Assembly: GCF_030325625.1 (NCBI RefSeq)
Contig: NZ_JACAIS010000010.1
Location: forward strand, 124,001 to 188,000
DNA length: 64,000 bases
Origin: Sphingobacterium sp. N143
GTDB lineage: Bacteria; Bacteroidota; Bacteroidia; Sphingobacteriales; Sphingobacteriaceae
Direction of reading: 5' to 3'
Numbering within the stretch: the first letter of the stretch is position 1; each line of letters begins with the position of its first letter. Shown here piece after piece: positions 46,601-55,467 of this stretch. The notes beneath the pieces are model-generated. The model was given only the letters and a program-made list of their open reading frames with translations. It did not search any database and had not been told where the DNA came from. The position numbers and the translations under genes were made by a program.

Positions 46601-47164
46601 TTATTTGCCAATATTGTCCAAAGCAATATTGAGTTTTAGAACATTGATTTTCTGAGGTCCAAAATTTCTCCATAAGGGTCTTTCTATGTTTCTCTCGATC
46701 ACTTGATTTATTTTTTGCTCTTCGATACCTCTTACCATTGCAATGCGTTTTACCTGAACTTTGGCAGCTTGAACCGAAAAGTTGGGATCCAGGCCACTGC
46801 CACTTGCTGTAACCAGGTCTACTGGGATTTCGGATTTTCTAATACCTGGATTATGTACCAAGAATGTATCAATACGTGTTTGAACTTGAGCGAGGTATTC
46901 CTTATTAGATGGCCCTTTGTTGCTTCCTCCTGAACCCGCAGCATTATAGCCTACAGCTGATGGCCTCGACCAAAAGTATTTGTCAACTGTAAAGGCCTGA
47001 CCGATGTTTGTATAGTACTTTTTCCCTTTATGTTCAATGACTTCTCCTTTTCCAGCGTTGGGCGAAAACTGAGCTATTCCCCAAACTGCTAACGGATATA
47101 TGACTGTAAAGAATAAGATCATTATAACAGTCAATTTTATTGCGGGTAAAATATTTTTTTTCAT
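46601..47164 (-). CDS. kdpC: K+-transporting ATPase subunit C
   Basis: 187 aa, normal length. It has a single N-terminal membrane helix (LTVIMILFFTVIYPLAVWG) and a periplasmic domain with YFWSRPSAVGYNAAGSGGSN, DLVTASGSGLDPNFS and the closing VLKLNIALD, all diagnostic for KdpC. It stabilises the KdpFABC complex near the KdpA filter. Confidence 0.97.
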   Translation of the reverse strand: MKKNILPAIKLTVIMILFFTVIYPLAVWGIAQFSPNAGKGEVIEHKGKKYYTNIGQAFTVDKYFWSRPSAVGYNAAGSGGSNKGPSNKEYLAQVQTRIDTFLVHNPGIRKSEIPVDLVTASGSGLDPNFSVQAAKVQVKRIAMVRGIEEQKINQVIERNIERPLWRNFGPQKINVLKLNIALDNIGK

Positions 47165-47184
47165 TACTCTTATTTTATGTATGA

Positions 47185-49194
47185 TTAAAAGAAAATAGAT
47201 ATGGCCATATCTATAAGCTTAATTCCTAAAAAAGGAACCAATACACCACCAAGTCCAAATATCAAAAGGTTCCTGCGTAGTAAAGCACTTGCCCCAATCG
47301 GTTTATAAGCAACCCCCTTTAGGGCCAATGGTATTAACAGGGGAATAATGATGGCATTGAAAATTACAGCCGATAGAATGGCACTTTCCGGACTGTGTAG
47401 TTTCATAATATTAAGCCCTTGTAATGCCGGAATTGCTGTGATAAACAAGGCTGGAATAATAGCAAAGTATTTAGCTACGTCATTGGCAATACTAAAAGTG
47501 GTCAATGTGCCCCTTGTCATTAATAATTGTTTGCCGATTTCAACTACCTCGATCAATTTGGTCGGATCATTGTCCAAATCGACCATATTTCCGGCTTCTT
47601 TTGCTGCTTGGGTTCCTGAATTCATCGCTACACCCACATCAGCCTGAGCCAGTGCCGGAGCATCGTTTGTACCATCGCCCATCATGGCCACCAGACGGCC
47701 CTCAGCCTGCTCCTTTTTGATGTAGTTCATCTTATCTTCGGGCTTAGCTTCAGCGATGAAATCATCGACTCCTGCTTTTTCGGCTATAAATTTGGCTGTA
47801 AGGGGATTGTCACCTGTTACCATGACTGTTTTAATCCCCATTTTACGAAGACGCTCAAACCTTTCATGAATTCCGGGTTTGATGACATCCTGCAATTCTA
47901 TTACGCCCAATGCTATTTCATTTTCAGATACCACTAATGGTGTTCCTCCGTTTTGGGATATGGCTTTGACCCGTTCTTCGACTTCTTCGGAAAATGTATT
48001 GCCAGCTCCAGTAACAATATCTTTAATCGCATCAGTCGCACCTTTTCGGATACGTATGTTCTCATAGTCTATACCCGAACTTCGTGTCTCCGCTGTAAAT
48101 TTGATAAATTCAGGATTTTTTACGTCGTAGCTCAATGGGTCGATATTGGCCAGTTCGATAATAGACTTCCCTTCAGGTGTTTCGTCAGCCATGGAACTCA
48201 ACACAGCTGCCTTTATTAATTTTTTCTCATCAATGTCATGTGCTGGATAAAAGTGGGTTGCTTTCCGATTGCCTATGGTAATGGTACCCGTTTTATCTAG
48301 TAATAGGACATCAATATCACCTGCAGTTTCAACAGCTTTTCCACTCTTGGTGACCACATTTGCTCGCAACGCTCGGTCCATACCTGCTATACCAATAGCG
48401 GATAATAAACCTCCTATTGTTGTAGGAATAAGGCATACAAATAGTGAGATAAAAGATGCTATCGTGATACCCACATTGGCATAATCTGCAAAAGGTTTTA
48501 AAGTTACGCAGACAATAATAAATACCAATGTAAAGCCCGCCAGTAAAATTGTCAGTGCGATTTCGTTAGGTGTTTTTTGTCTTGAAGCACCTTCAACCAG
48601 GGCAATCATTTTATCCAGGAAACTTTCTCCTGGTTGTGTAGCCACTTGTACTACAATTTTGTCAGAAAGTACCTTGGTACCACCCGTTACTGAGCTTTTG
48701 TCTCCACCAGCTTCACGAATAACTGGAGCCGATTCACCAGTGATGGCACTCTCATCGATTGTTGCCAGGCCTTCAATAATTTCACCATCTGCAGGAATGA
48801 TATCACCTGCTTGGCAGATAAAGGTGTCCCCTTTTTGGAGTTGAGCAGATGATATTGTCTTTCCGTTTTTCAGTTTAGCAGGTGTTTCCTCCCTGGTTTT
48901 GCGTAGACTGTCTGCTTGTGCTTTTCCTCTCGCTTCGGCAATAGCCTCGGCAAAGTTGGCAAATAATAGTGTGAGCAACAATATCAGGAAAACAGCGAAA
49001 TTGTATCCAAAACTTCCTTGACCTTGTGCTCCCAATAATGTCCATAGACTGACAATCAGCATGATCAATGTTCCGATCCATACAGTAAACATGACCGGGT
49101 TGCGGAACATCATTTTCGGATTGAGTTTCACAAAAGACTGTTTCAGCGCTTCCTGAACCATATCCTTTTGAAACAGTGATGTATTATTATTCAT
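47185..49194 (-). CDS. kdpB: K+-transporting P-type ATPase subunit B
   Basis: 669 aa, normal length. Motifs of the P-type ATPase are in order: TGES actuator loop (AITGESAPV), phosphorylation site DKTGTIT near residue 300, KGAT (RKGATDAI) and the hinge GDGTNDAPALAQADVGVAM. The catalytic subunit couples ATP hydrolysis to K+ import. It lies 24 nt after kdpA and 20 nt before kdpC. Confidence 0.98.
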   Translation of the reverse strand: MNNNTSLFQKDMVQEALKQSFVKLNPKMMFRNPVMFTVWIGTLIMLIVSLWTLLGAQGQGSFGYNFAVFLILLLTLLFANFAEAIAEARGKAQADSLRKTREETPAKLKNGKTISSAQLQKGDTFICQAGDIIPADGEIIEGLATIDESAITGESAPVIREAGGDKSSVTGGTKVLSDKIVVQVATQPGESFLDKMIALVEGASRQKTPNEIALTILLAGFTLVFIIVCVTLKPFADYANVGITIASFISLFVCLIPTTIGGLLSAIGIAGMDRALRANVVTKSGKAVETAGDIDVLLLDKTGTITIGNRKATHFYPAHDIDEKKLIKAAVLSSMADETPEGKSIIELANIDPLSYDVKNPEFIKFTAETRSSGIDYENIRIRKGATDAIKDIVTGAGNTFSEEVEERVKAISQNGGTPLVVSENEIALGVIELQDVIKPGIHERFERLRKMGIKTVMVTGDNPLTAKFIAEKAGVDDFIAEAKPEDKMNYIKKEQAEGRLVAMMGDGTNDAPALAQADVGVAMNSGTQAAKEAGNMVDLDNDPTKLIEVVEIGKQLLMTRGTLTTFSIANDVAKYFAIIPALFITAIPALQGLNIMKLHSPESAILSAVIFNAIIIPLLIPLALKGVAYKPIGASALLRRNLLIFGLGGVLVPFLGIKLIDMAISIFF

Positions 49195-49218
49195 TTTTTA
49201 ATTCCTTTAATCTATTTT

Positions 49219-50907
49219 TTAATAAAGAGAAAAATATTCAGCAATTGGACCTAGTGCTAGTGCAGGAAAGAATGCTAGTGCAGCAACAATAGCAATTACC
49301 GCAAATACCATAAGACCAAAGGTTGCGGTATCCGTTTTCAAGGTTCCATCGCTCTCAGGAATGAATTTTTTCTCAGCCAATAAACCTGCAATTGCCACTG
49401 GTCCGATAATGGGCAGGAAACGTGAAAGAATCAAAACAATGCCTGTACTTATGTTCCACCATATCGTATTATCGCCAAGCCCTTCAAAGCCACTGCCATT
49501 GTTGGCGGCAGATGAGGTATATTCATAAAGCATTTCACTAAATCCATGAAATCCAGGATTGTTCAGGGATGCCTCGGAATATTGAGGTAATGCTGCCGCT
49601 AAAGCTGTTCCTACAAGTATTAAAAAAGGGTGCAGCAATGCGATGATCATGGCGATTTTCATTTCTCTGGCCTCCACTTTTTTACCCAAAAATTCGGGTG
49701 TTCTACCCACCATTAAACCGCTGATAAAAACAGCTAAGATAATAAAGACGAAGAAGTTCAATAGACCGACTCCAACTCCTCCATAGAAGGCATTAATCAT
49801 CATTGCAAGGAGTTCGTTCATTCCGGATAACGGCATTGTACTATCGTGCATAGAATTCACTGAACCCGTGGAGATGACTGTAGTCACAATACTCCAAAAG
49901 CCAGATGCTTGAGCTCCCAAACGTATTTCTTTCCCTTCCATTGCGCCAAGTGAATTGTCAATGCCCATTGCAGTGATTGCTGGATTACCCTTTGTTTCCA
50001 TTAGGATATTCGGAATGGTCAGCAAAAGAAAACCTATTGTCATTACTCCAAATATCATCCAGGAAAGTTTCCTTCTTCTTATGAAATAACCAAATGCAAA
50101 GATCATTGCCATGGGGATAAGGAGTTGAGCAATCATTTCTGTCATATTAGACAGATAGGATGGGTTTTCAAACGGGTGAGCTGAGTTCACACCAAAAAAT
50201 CCCCCGCCGTTGGTGCCTACGTGTTTGATTGGGATAAATGCGGCCGCTGGTCCCCTGGATACCTCGATTGTATCACCTTGTAAGTTAACCATATTGTCTT
50301 TTCCTTCAAAGGTCATTGGCGTACCTTCAAAAGAGAGGATAATGGCAACAATAAATGAAACTGGCAGTAATATTCGGGTACATGATTTGACAAGATAGTT
50401 ATAGAAATTTCCAAGGTTACTTGTCGATTTATCGCGAAATGCCCTGAATACGGTTACGGCAGCCGCCATACCAGTACCGGCACTAACAAACTGTAAAAAC
50501 ATTAACCAGTATTGGCCTAGATAGCTTAATCCCGATTCTCCCGAATAATGTTGTAAATTACAGTTTACCACAAAAGAAATCACTGTATTGAAAGCGAGAT
50601 CTGCTGACATACTCGGGTTTTTGTCTGGGTTTAATGGTAAGTTTCCTTGTGTCATGAGAATAAGCATACCCAAGAGAAACCAGACCATATTAATGGTTAC
50701 CATGGCTGTCATCTGTTGTTTCCAATCCATCTCTGTTTGTGGCTTGATACCACTGATTGTATAAAAAATCCGTTCAATCGGATTAAATATTGGATCGAGC
50801 AGCGTTTTTTCACCACTATAAACTCTTGTAATGTATTTGCCAAATGGTATTGCAAGCAATATCGATAAAGTAAACATTACAATTATTCCTAAAATTTCTG
50901 TGTTCAT
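49219..50907 (-). CDS. kdpA: K+-transporting ATPase subunit A
   Basis: 562 aa from 50907 (MNTEILGIIVM), the usual family start; the open frame reaches 50979. It is a ten-helix channel-like subunit with four pseudo-repeats and selectivity-filter loops, such as VSFVVNCNLQHYSGES (filter 1), GTNGGGFFGVNSAHPFENP (filter 2) and SAANNGSGFEGL. It binds K+ from the periplasm and passes it towards KdpB. Confidence 0.97.
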   Translation of the reverse strand: MNTEILGIIVMFTLSILLAIPFGKYITRVYSGEKTLLDPIFNPIERIFYTISGIKPQTEMDWKQQMTAMVTINMVWFLLGMLILMTQGNLPLNPDKNPSMSADLAFNTVISFVVNCNLQHYSGESGLSYLGQYWLMFLQFVSAGTGMAAAVTVFRAFRDKSTSNLGNFYNYLVKSCTRILLPVSFIVAIILSFEGTPMTFEGKDNMVNLQGDTIEVSRGPAAAFIPIKHVGTNGGGFFGVNSAHPFENPSYLSNMTEMIAQLLIPMAMIFAFGYFIRRRKLSWMIFGVMTIGFLLLTIPNILMETKGNPAITAMGIDNSLGAMEGKEIRLGAQASGFWSIVTTVISTGSVNSMHDSTMPLSGMNELLAMMINAFYGGVGVGLLNFFVFIILAVFISGLMVGRTPEFLGKKVEAREMKIAMIIALLHPFLILVGTALAAALPQYSEASLNNPGFHGFSEMLYEYTSSAANNGSGFEGLGDNTIWWNISTGIVLILSRFLPIIGPVAIAGLLAEKKFIPESDGTLKTDTATFGLMVFAVIAIVAALAFFPALALGPIAEYFSLY

Positions 50908-51064
50908 TTCTGTTAGTATTATTAAATTTTTCTCCAAGCTGGCTGATGAAAGTTTTGACAAAAGGGCATTGGCTGGCAAGCCATAATACCAGCTCTTAGC
51001 CGCCTAAGGTATTGATCTAGCCTATATGCTATCTTTTTGCCATTTTTACATCAGCTGCTGTTAT

Positions 51065-51142
51065 TTAAAATTTCTCAGGGTTTAGCAGTACATAGCAGAT
51101 GTAAACAAATACACCTAGAGCTATTATAAATAATGCTGTCAT
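51065..51142 (-). CDS. kdpF: KdpF, small stabilising subunit
   Basis: 25 aa: one hydrophobic helix from MTALFIIALGVFV to a short polar end (LLNPEKF), the classic KdpF form of 25-30 aa ending shortly after a Pro. Its ATG overlaps the stop of the preceding gene (ATGA at 51142-51139), so it is translated by coupling. KdpF acts as a lipid-like stabiliser between KdpA and KdpB. Confidence 0.9.
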   Translation of the reverse strand: MTALFIIALGVFVYICYVLLNPEKF

Positions 51143-51549
51143 ATAAAAGATTTTTGGGTAATAAGATTGCAGTTTTTGTCCTGCAACAAATAAATTTGTT
51201 TGAGATTTCTAGGAATGTGTTGATACATATAGATCCATTGTTCTGTGGTACATCTTCTTTTCATGTCACGGAAAGATCGTACAAAAAGATTTTCAATCAG
51301 GTTACATATTTGTTCATTTCCTCTTTTATAAAGCCATCCTATGTATTTTAATCGAATGCCAATTTTTTCAATCTGTCCATTCGCGAGTAAATAGTTGATA
51401 TGATTGACAATGGCCTGAAATATTCCGGCCATATTTCTGCGTGTGGATAGGTCATTGATTTCTTCTTTTATCTCGTCATAATGATTGGCAAGAAATTGGC
51501 TTGCTGACTGTTCATTGATTTTATTCATGATCTTCATTGTTTTATCCAA
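51139..51549 (-). CDS. Small soluble protein of the kdp operon, paralogue of the 119-aa protein
   Basis: 136 aa; later in-frame Met codons at 51537 and 51528 are alternative starts. Helical and soluble, family unknown to me. It shares a pattern with the next gene upstream: LKYIGWLYKRGNEQICNLIEN here against IKVVNLLYINGNLYTRNAIEN there, followed in both by a Pro-x-x-Leu...Tyr block. It overlaps kdpF by 4 nt. The tight coupling suggests a role in Kdp assembly or regulation, which is inference. Confidence 0.75.
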   Translation of the reverse strand: MDKTMKIMNKINEQSASQFLANHYDEIKEEINDLSTRRNMAGIFQAIVNHINYLLANGQIEKIGIRLKYIGWLYKRGNEQICNLIENLFVRSFRDMKRRCTTEQWIYMYQHIPRNLKQIYLLQDKNCNLITQKSFI

Positions 51550-51582
51550 AAAGATGAGACACTGCTTTTAATAAGCTTGGAA

Positions 51583-51942
51583 TTAATTTTCTAAAATTGT
51601 CTTTATATACTCCCTTCTCAATTCAGAGGGAAAGAGTTCCATATGCTTTTTGAGACTTCCTGGACTTTCTTCAACAGATAATGTTGCCAAAAATTCATTT
51701 TCGATAGCATTTCGAGTATATAGGTTTCCATTTATATAAAGAAGATTGACAACCTTGATTATCTCTTTGACACGGTCCAGTTCGCCTTCATGACCCAACT
51801 TAAATTTTTCGGCACAGGTATCTGCTAATCTATGCAACAGAAGATAAGCTGTTGCTGGATCATCTAGATTTCCCAGGTCTGGGATTAAGTCAGCAGTTTC
51901 AGGAATCCACTGACGTATGGTATGTATCATCTTTGTTTTCAT
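51583..51942 (-). CDS. Small soluble protein of the kdp operon, paralogue of the 136-aa protein
   Basis: 119 aa, all-helical in appearance (LLHRLADTCAEKFKLG, RVKEIIKVVNLLYINGN, YTRNAIENEFLATL). No signal peptide or membrane helix. It resembles the 136-aa product in its second half, so the pair probably arose by duplication. It starts 5 nt after the stop of the 27-aa microprotein gene and lies 33 nt before the next gene. Confidence 0.75.
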   Translation of the reverse strand: MKTKMIHTIRQWIPETADLIPDLGNLDDPATAYLLLHRLADTCAEKFKLGHEGELDRVKEIIKVVNLLYINGNLYTRNAIENEFLATLSVEESPGSLKKHMELFPSELRREYIKTILEN

Positions 51943-51947
51943 GTTTA

Positions 51948-52031
51948 CTAGATTTTTTCAAAAAAGTCAATCGACTTGATGAATAGGCCAAAACAGGTTA
52001 CCCCTGCCAGTATTAATATGAATGTTATCAT
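51948..52031 (-). CDS. 27-aa single-helix membrane microprotein in the kdp operon
   Basis: MITFILILAGVTCFGLFI is one membrane helix, followed by a KSIDFFEKI tail. It lies 11 nt after the 47-aa gene and 5 nt before the 119-aa gene. The size and layout resemble KdpF (helix then short polar end), but it is a different sequence and kdpF is present separately. Conservation in related operons is not known to me. Confidence 0.6.
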   Translation of the reverse strand: MITFILILAGVTCFGLFIKSIDFFEKI

Positions 52032-52042
52032 CCTTTTATTTA

Positions 52043-52186
52043 TTAGGCTGTACTACAATGTTTCATAACTGCTCCCAAAATCATAACCACGATTATTGCA
52101 AAAAATAATAAGTGATAAGATGCTAACCATTTCGGAAACGATGGCGGTTCTTTTTCTTGTTTCCACTTGACATTTGTTCTCCTCAT
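52043..52186 (-). CDS. 47-aa single-helix membrane microprotein, first gene of the kdp operon
   Basis: The N-terminal 20 residues are basic and Pro-containing (MRRTNVKWKQEKEPPSFPKW). One helix follows (LLFFAIIVVMILGAV), then a short MKHCSTA end. The predicted topology is N-in. The ATG at 52186 is preceded by an A/G-rich stretch (GGAAAAAAAGAAAAATGAGG region). It is the first frame of the minus-strand unit and 11 nt from the next microprotein gene. Confidence 0.6.
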   Translation of the reverse strand: MRRTNVKWKQEKEPPSFPKWLASYHLLFFAIIVVMILGAVMKHCSTA

Positions 52187-52677
52187 TTTTCTTTTTTTCC
52201 GTAGTATGCCAAAAGGTATTCCAATCGTTTTTTTGTTTTGTTAATGTTTTTGTTATTAGGTTGTTACGTGTTTTTTTATTCTTTTTTAATACAAAAACAT
52301 CCTATCATTTTGATAGGATGGTTATCATAATGATAGGATTCTCAATTAGTCGTCACCATGTGAAGGGAGTCTGAGGCAGTTTAAAAGCTTCTGATTAATA
52401 GGAAAATATTTTGTCCATTATGGCCTGAATTGGATTGACGATAATTTATATAAAAACTAGTGGTCAACATCAATCAGAATAGGACAGAAAAAGATTAAAT
52501 ATTAAAATATATAGAAAATTATGACGTTAACATATTCAATGCTGATATCTAAGCTAAATGTGGACTGGAATGACTATAGCATCTATCTTTTGATTGTTTG
52601 ATAACAGAGCTAATTCTTGTCAAAACAGTACCTAACCATAAATTCAATTACTCGAAGATTAAAAATAAGATATATTA
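52187..52677. other. Upstream region of the kdp operon
   Basis: 491 nt, AT-rich, between the outward-facing kdp unit (-) and a membrane protein gene (+). It holds the tandem palindromes at 52299-52340. I found no exact TAnnTTTG box facing kdp; the nearest is TACCTTTT at 52215-52208. Confidence 0.5.
52299..52340. promoter_or_regulatory. Tandem TATCA-N3-TGATA palindromes upstream of kdp
   Basis: ATCCTATCA-TTT-TGATAGGAT (9-bp arms, 52299-52319) and TATCA-TAA-TGATA (52323-52335) have centres exactly 20 bp apart, and TGATAGGAT is repeated directly at 52311 and 52331. On the minus strand the first palindrome extends to 10 bp and is followed by TTTTTG, so it could also act as a leader terminator or attenuator rather than an operator. 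Confidence 0.6.
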
Positions 52678-53175
52678 ATGCCTCTGAAAGATAAACTTAG
52701 ACTTGAGATTTCCAGTAACCGTATTACATTTCAGCCTAACCGACGATTAAGGACAGGTCTATTTTTATTCGCAGCAATAGACACCGTGCTTTTAATGATA
52801 TTACTCTTGTTTAATGAAAAGATAGGTGATGGGGGAAGGGTATTTATTCCAATAATTATTATTTGTATCACAATTAAAGGCTTGTATGATCTGTTCTTCC
52901 AATTGAATGTACGCTATACATTTGATGATGACCAAATTGTTTACCGAGAAAGCACGACCAGAGATCGAAAGAAACTGATGAAATTTGAAGAGGTTGTAAT
53001 TTTCATTGGTTGGGATTTTGGAGGCTGGCATTATAGATTAGGAACCGACAAAAAAACATTTTTAAAGAGCTATAAGATTAGCCCAAGCTTTAGAAATAGG
53101 AGAAACTATGAAAAAATGGCTATGGAATATGAAAACGAATTTTTACGCCCAATAAAGGAATTATTGAACCGTTGA
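52678..53175 (+). CDS. Hypothetical two-helix membrane protein
   Basis: 165 aa. A polar N terminus precedes two membrane helices (LFLFAAIDTVLLMILLLF, about residues 28-45, and IPIIIICITIKGLYDLFF, about 58-75). A cytosolic beta-rich tail follows, with YTFDDDQIVYRE and FEEVVIFIGWDFGGWHYRLG. The tail resembles PH-like domains seen after two helices in small bacterial membrane proteins. No family named with confidence. Confidence 0.65.
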   Translation: MPLKDKLRLEISSNRITFQPNRRLRTGLFLFAAIDTVLLMILLLFNEKIGDGGRVFIPIIIICITIKGLYDLFFQLNVRYTFDDDQIVYRESTTRDRKKLMKFEEVVIFIGWDFGGWHYRLGTDKKTFLKSYKISPSFRNRRNYEKMAMEYENEFLRPIKELLNR

Positions 53176-53453
53176 ATTTCAAAACCGTACAGTCACTATT
53201 CTATACTAAAAGCCAGATGAACGGATCTTCATCAGGTATAAAACTTATGTCAATGAAACATTCTCTGTGTGCGTATCAGATGGCCGATATGTAAGGACAT
53301 GGCTTTGCGATTTCTTCTTTCATTTTAGCTATGGGTGGATAGTTTGAAGAATTAAGTTGCCTGTTATTTTTTTATTTACTCTGTAATATTTTCGCTTTTT
53401 TAGAGACTAATAAATAAACTGTGATATAAAACTTAAGACAACCTTGATCAGGT

Positions 53454-53948
53454 ATGGATATCGGAAAAGACTTTATTACTTTAATAACCTCCAATCAGGC
53501 AATTATACATCGCATATGTTGCATGTATGTGGAGAATAAAGCCGATCGGGAAGATTTATTTCAAGAAATTATATTACAAGCCTGGAAATCATTCAAAAGC
53601 TTTAGAGATGATGCCAAATTTCAGACTTGGTTGTACCGAGTCGGATTGAATACAGCTATTACATATATCAAGCGAGACCACAGGCACAGTCTTGCCGAGT
53701 TGCAGTTTAGTCAAGAAGGATATTGTGAAATGACCTATCATGAAGATGAAGAAGTTTATGTTATGTATCAGGCCATAAGTAAGCTGTCCAATGTAGAAAA
53801 GGCACTGGTGACGCTCTATCTCGAAGATTATAGCTACAATGAGATTGCGGAGACCATGGGGATGACCCCTAATCATGTCGCCGTAAAAATATCAAGAATC
53901 AAAACCAAATTGAAGAAACTAAGCAAAGGAATATCATCATGGAACTAG
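53454..53948 (+). CDS. ECF-type RNA polymerase sigma factor
   Basis: 164 aa. Region 2 shows KADREDLFQEIILQAWKSF and FQTWLYRVGLNTAITYIKR; region 4 shows ALVTLYLEDYSYNEIAETMG and the HTH PNHVAVKISRIKTKLKKL. It is not followed by a FecR-type anti-sigma gene; instead a four-helix membrane protein overlaps its end by 10 nt, and that protein is a candidate anti-sigma factor. Confidence 0.93.
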   Translation: MDIGKDFITLITSNQAIIHRICCMYVENKADREDLFQEIILQAWKSFKSFRDDAKFQTWLYRVGLNTAITYIKRDHRHSLAELQFSQEGYCEMTYHEDEEVYVMYQAISKLSNVEKALVTLYLEDYSYNEIAETMGMTPNHVAVKISRIKTKLKKLSKGISSWN

Positions 53949-54592
53949 ACCAACTGAAATATAAAAGGCACAAAAATAGCATAGGGAGTATGCTTTTACA
54001 TGAGAAGACTATTGAAAGAATAACAACGCAGAAATCAGGCAGTTTACTTGATCGTATAGATTTGAATTTAAAGAAGAATATGCGGTATCGTTCGGTGCTT
54101 GTGATCCTTTTTCTTGCCCCAATCATATATTACTTTGACAGTACATTTTGGGGCTATTATTTCATCTTTGGTTCATTGATCGAGGCAATATTGATTTATA
54201 CCGCCTACAAGCTGCGGAAAAATATTCATCAATATTATGAGACAGACCTGTCCTTAAGAGATCGCTTTAAGGAGATCAAACAGCTTATCACTACTTATTT
54301 GGACTTCACCAAATTGACGCGAGTAACGCTCTATTTCATTCTGATAATAGCATTTTCATTAAAAAATATTGAATCTTTTAATGTGGTTTCGATATTCCAG
54401 GTTTCAGTCCTTATTAGGCTAGGATTTTTCGGGTTGATTTTCTATTTCATACACAGAAGCTCTTTCAAAAAATTTGCTAAACCTCATCAGGATATGTTGG
54501 TCGATTTACAGTATTATATTGCTGAATTAGGAGAGTCATCCATAGAAGTTTCAGACGTTCTTCCTAAAAGGAATTCCAATGATTCTGCATGA
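53939..54592 (+). CDS. Membrane protein coupled to the sigma factor, candidate anti-sigma factor
   Basis: 217 aa, starting inside the sigma gene (10-nt overlap), so translation is coupled. A cytosolic N-terminal part of about 50 residues (MELDQLKYKRHKNS...LLDRIDLNLKKN) is followed by four predicted helices: SVLVILFLAPIIYYF, GYYFIFGSLIEAILIY, TLYFILIIAFSL and VLIRLGFFGLIFYFI. A short N-terminal cytosolic domain plus membrane helices and coupling to an ECF gene fit an anti-sigma factor. No known anti-sigma motif (such as the ZAS Cys-His) is seen. Confidence 0.7.
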   Translation: MELDQLKYKRHKNSIGSMLLHEKTIERITTQKSGSLLDRIDLNLKKNMRYRSVLVILFLAPIIYYFDSTFWGYYFIFGSLIEAILIYTAYKLRKNIHQYYETDLSLRDRFKEIKQLITTYLDFTKLTRVTLYFILIIAFSLKNIESFNVVSIFQVSVLIRLGFFGLIFYFIHRSSFKKFAKPHQDMLVDLQYYIAELGESSIEVSDVLPKRNSNDSA

Positions 54593-54830
54593 TATGGGAT
54601 CAACCCCATAAATTGCTGGCTGAATAACATTTTTTCCACCTATTAGACCAAAATATATACCAATTGGTCGGTTCAATTCCGGTAGATTTGATTACAATCG
54701 AATTATAAACTAAAATCCAACAGGAAACCACGAGCTAACTTTCAATCTCATGTAATGTGCGAGTTCATCCGATCAGGTTAACAGGGAGTACTTGGATAAA
54801 TTTTTGGAACCAATAATAGAATAGACCACT

Positions 54831-55160
54831 ATGATAAGGGAAATTAATGCATATATGCATCAAAAAAAACATATCAGCATGAACGAACTAGCTGATCTTA
54901 AAATGAGTATTTTCTATTTTAAAAAAAGACCATTTGCTGTGATGGATTTATTTAATGAAAAGATATATTTTAACGATAGTGGGTTAGAACGATTCCGTAC
55001 TGAAAAACAATTAGAGAGACCTATTCAGTGGGTCCGAAGTAAATATCTCCCAGCCAAAAATTGGGTTGGGATCATCGTAGATAGTAACAGAAATGATTTG
55101 ATTATAGAACTGATTGATGAGTTTTATTTAGCCACATACAATCTGTTGTTTAGGAATTAG
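54831..55160 (+). CDS. Hypothetical small protein
   Basis: 109 aa. The product is soluble: an N-terminal helical part (HISMNELADLKMSIFYFKKR), then NEKIYFNDSGLERFRTEKQ and a C-terminal strand-helix pair (WVGIIVDSNRNDLIIELIDEFYLA). No family is recognised. It lies after the sigma operon and ahead of a long hairpin. Confidence 0.55.
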   Translation: MIREINAYMHQKKHISMNELADLKMSIFYFKKRPFAVMDLFNEKIYFNDSGLERFRTEKQLERPIQWVRSKYLPAKNWVGIIVDSNRNDLIIELIDEFYLATYNLLFRN

Positions 55161-55467
55161 TCATTGTTGTTTTATAGTGATACTCACATTCTTTTTTGAA
55201 CAGATGATATTCATTGGAACCGTGACTTTTTGCCGAATTACCATGATAGTAAAATGAACGTATTTTAAAGAGATGATCAATATGAGAAAGAGGGCAATTG
55301 GCTTTCATCAAAATGTTTGTGACGATCTTTATGGAAGAATGATATAGACGATCAGCTTTAAATAAATTTTCTAGTTACCGAAAGTCCTGATAGTCGGTAA
55401 CTAGAAAATTTATATTAGTAGCCATGAAAAATTAATCCAATGACTCACAGATATGTTAGCGTATTGT
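55161..55467. other. Intergenic region with long inverted repeat
   Basis: 307 nt between convergent genes. Apart from the 20-bp stem at 55362-55413 I see no gene or promoter. Confidence 0.5.
55362..55413. terminator. 20-bp perfect inverted repeat, bidirectional terminator
   Basis: ATAAATTTTCTAGTTACCGA (55362-55381) and its exact complement at 55394-55413, with a 12-nt loop. The A/T-rich outer third supplies a T tract on both strands. It lies between the hypothetical gene (+) and the TonB receptor gene (-). Confidence 0.65.
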
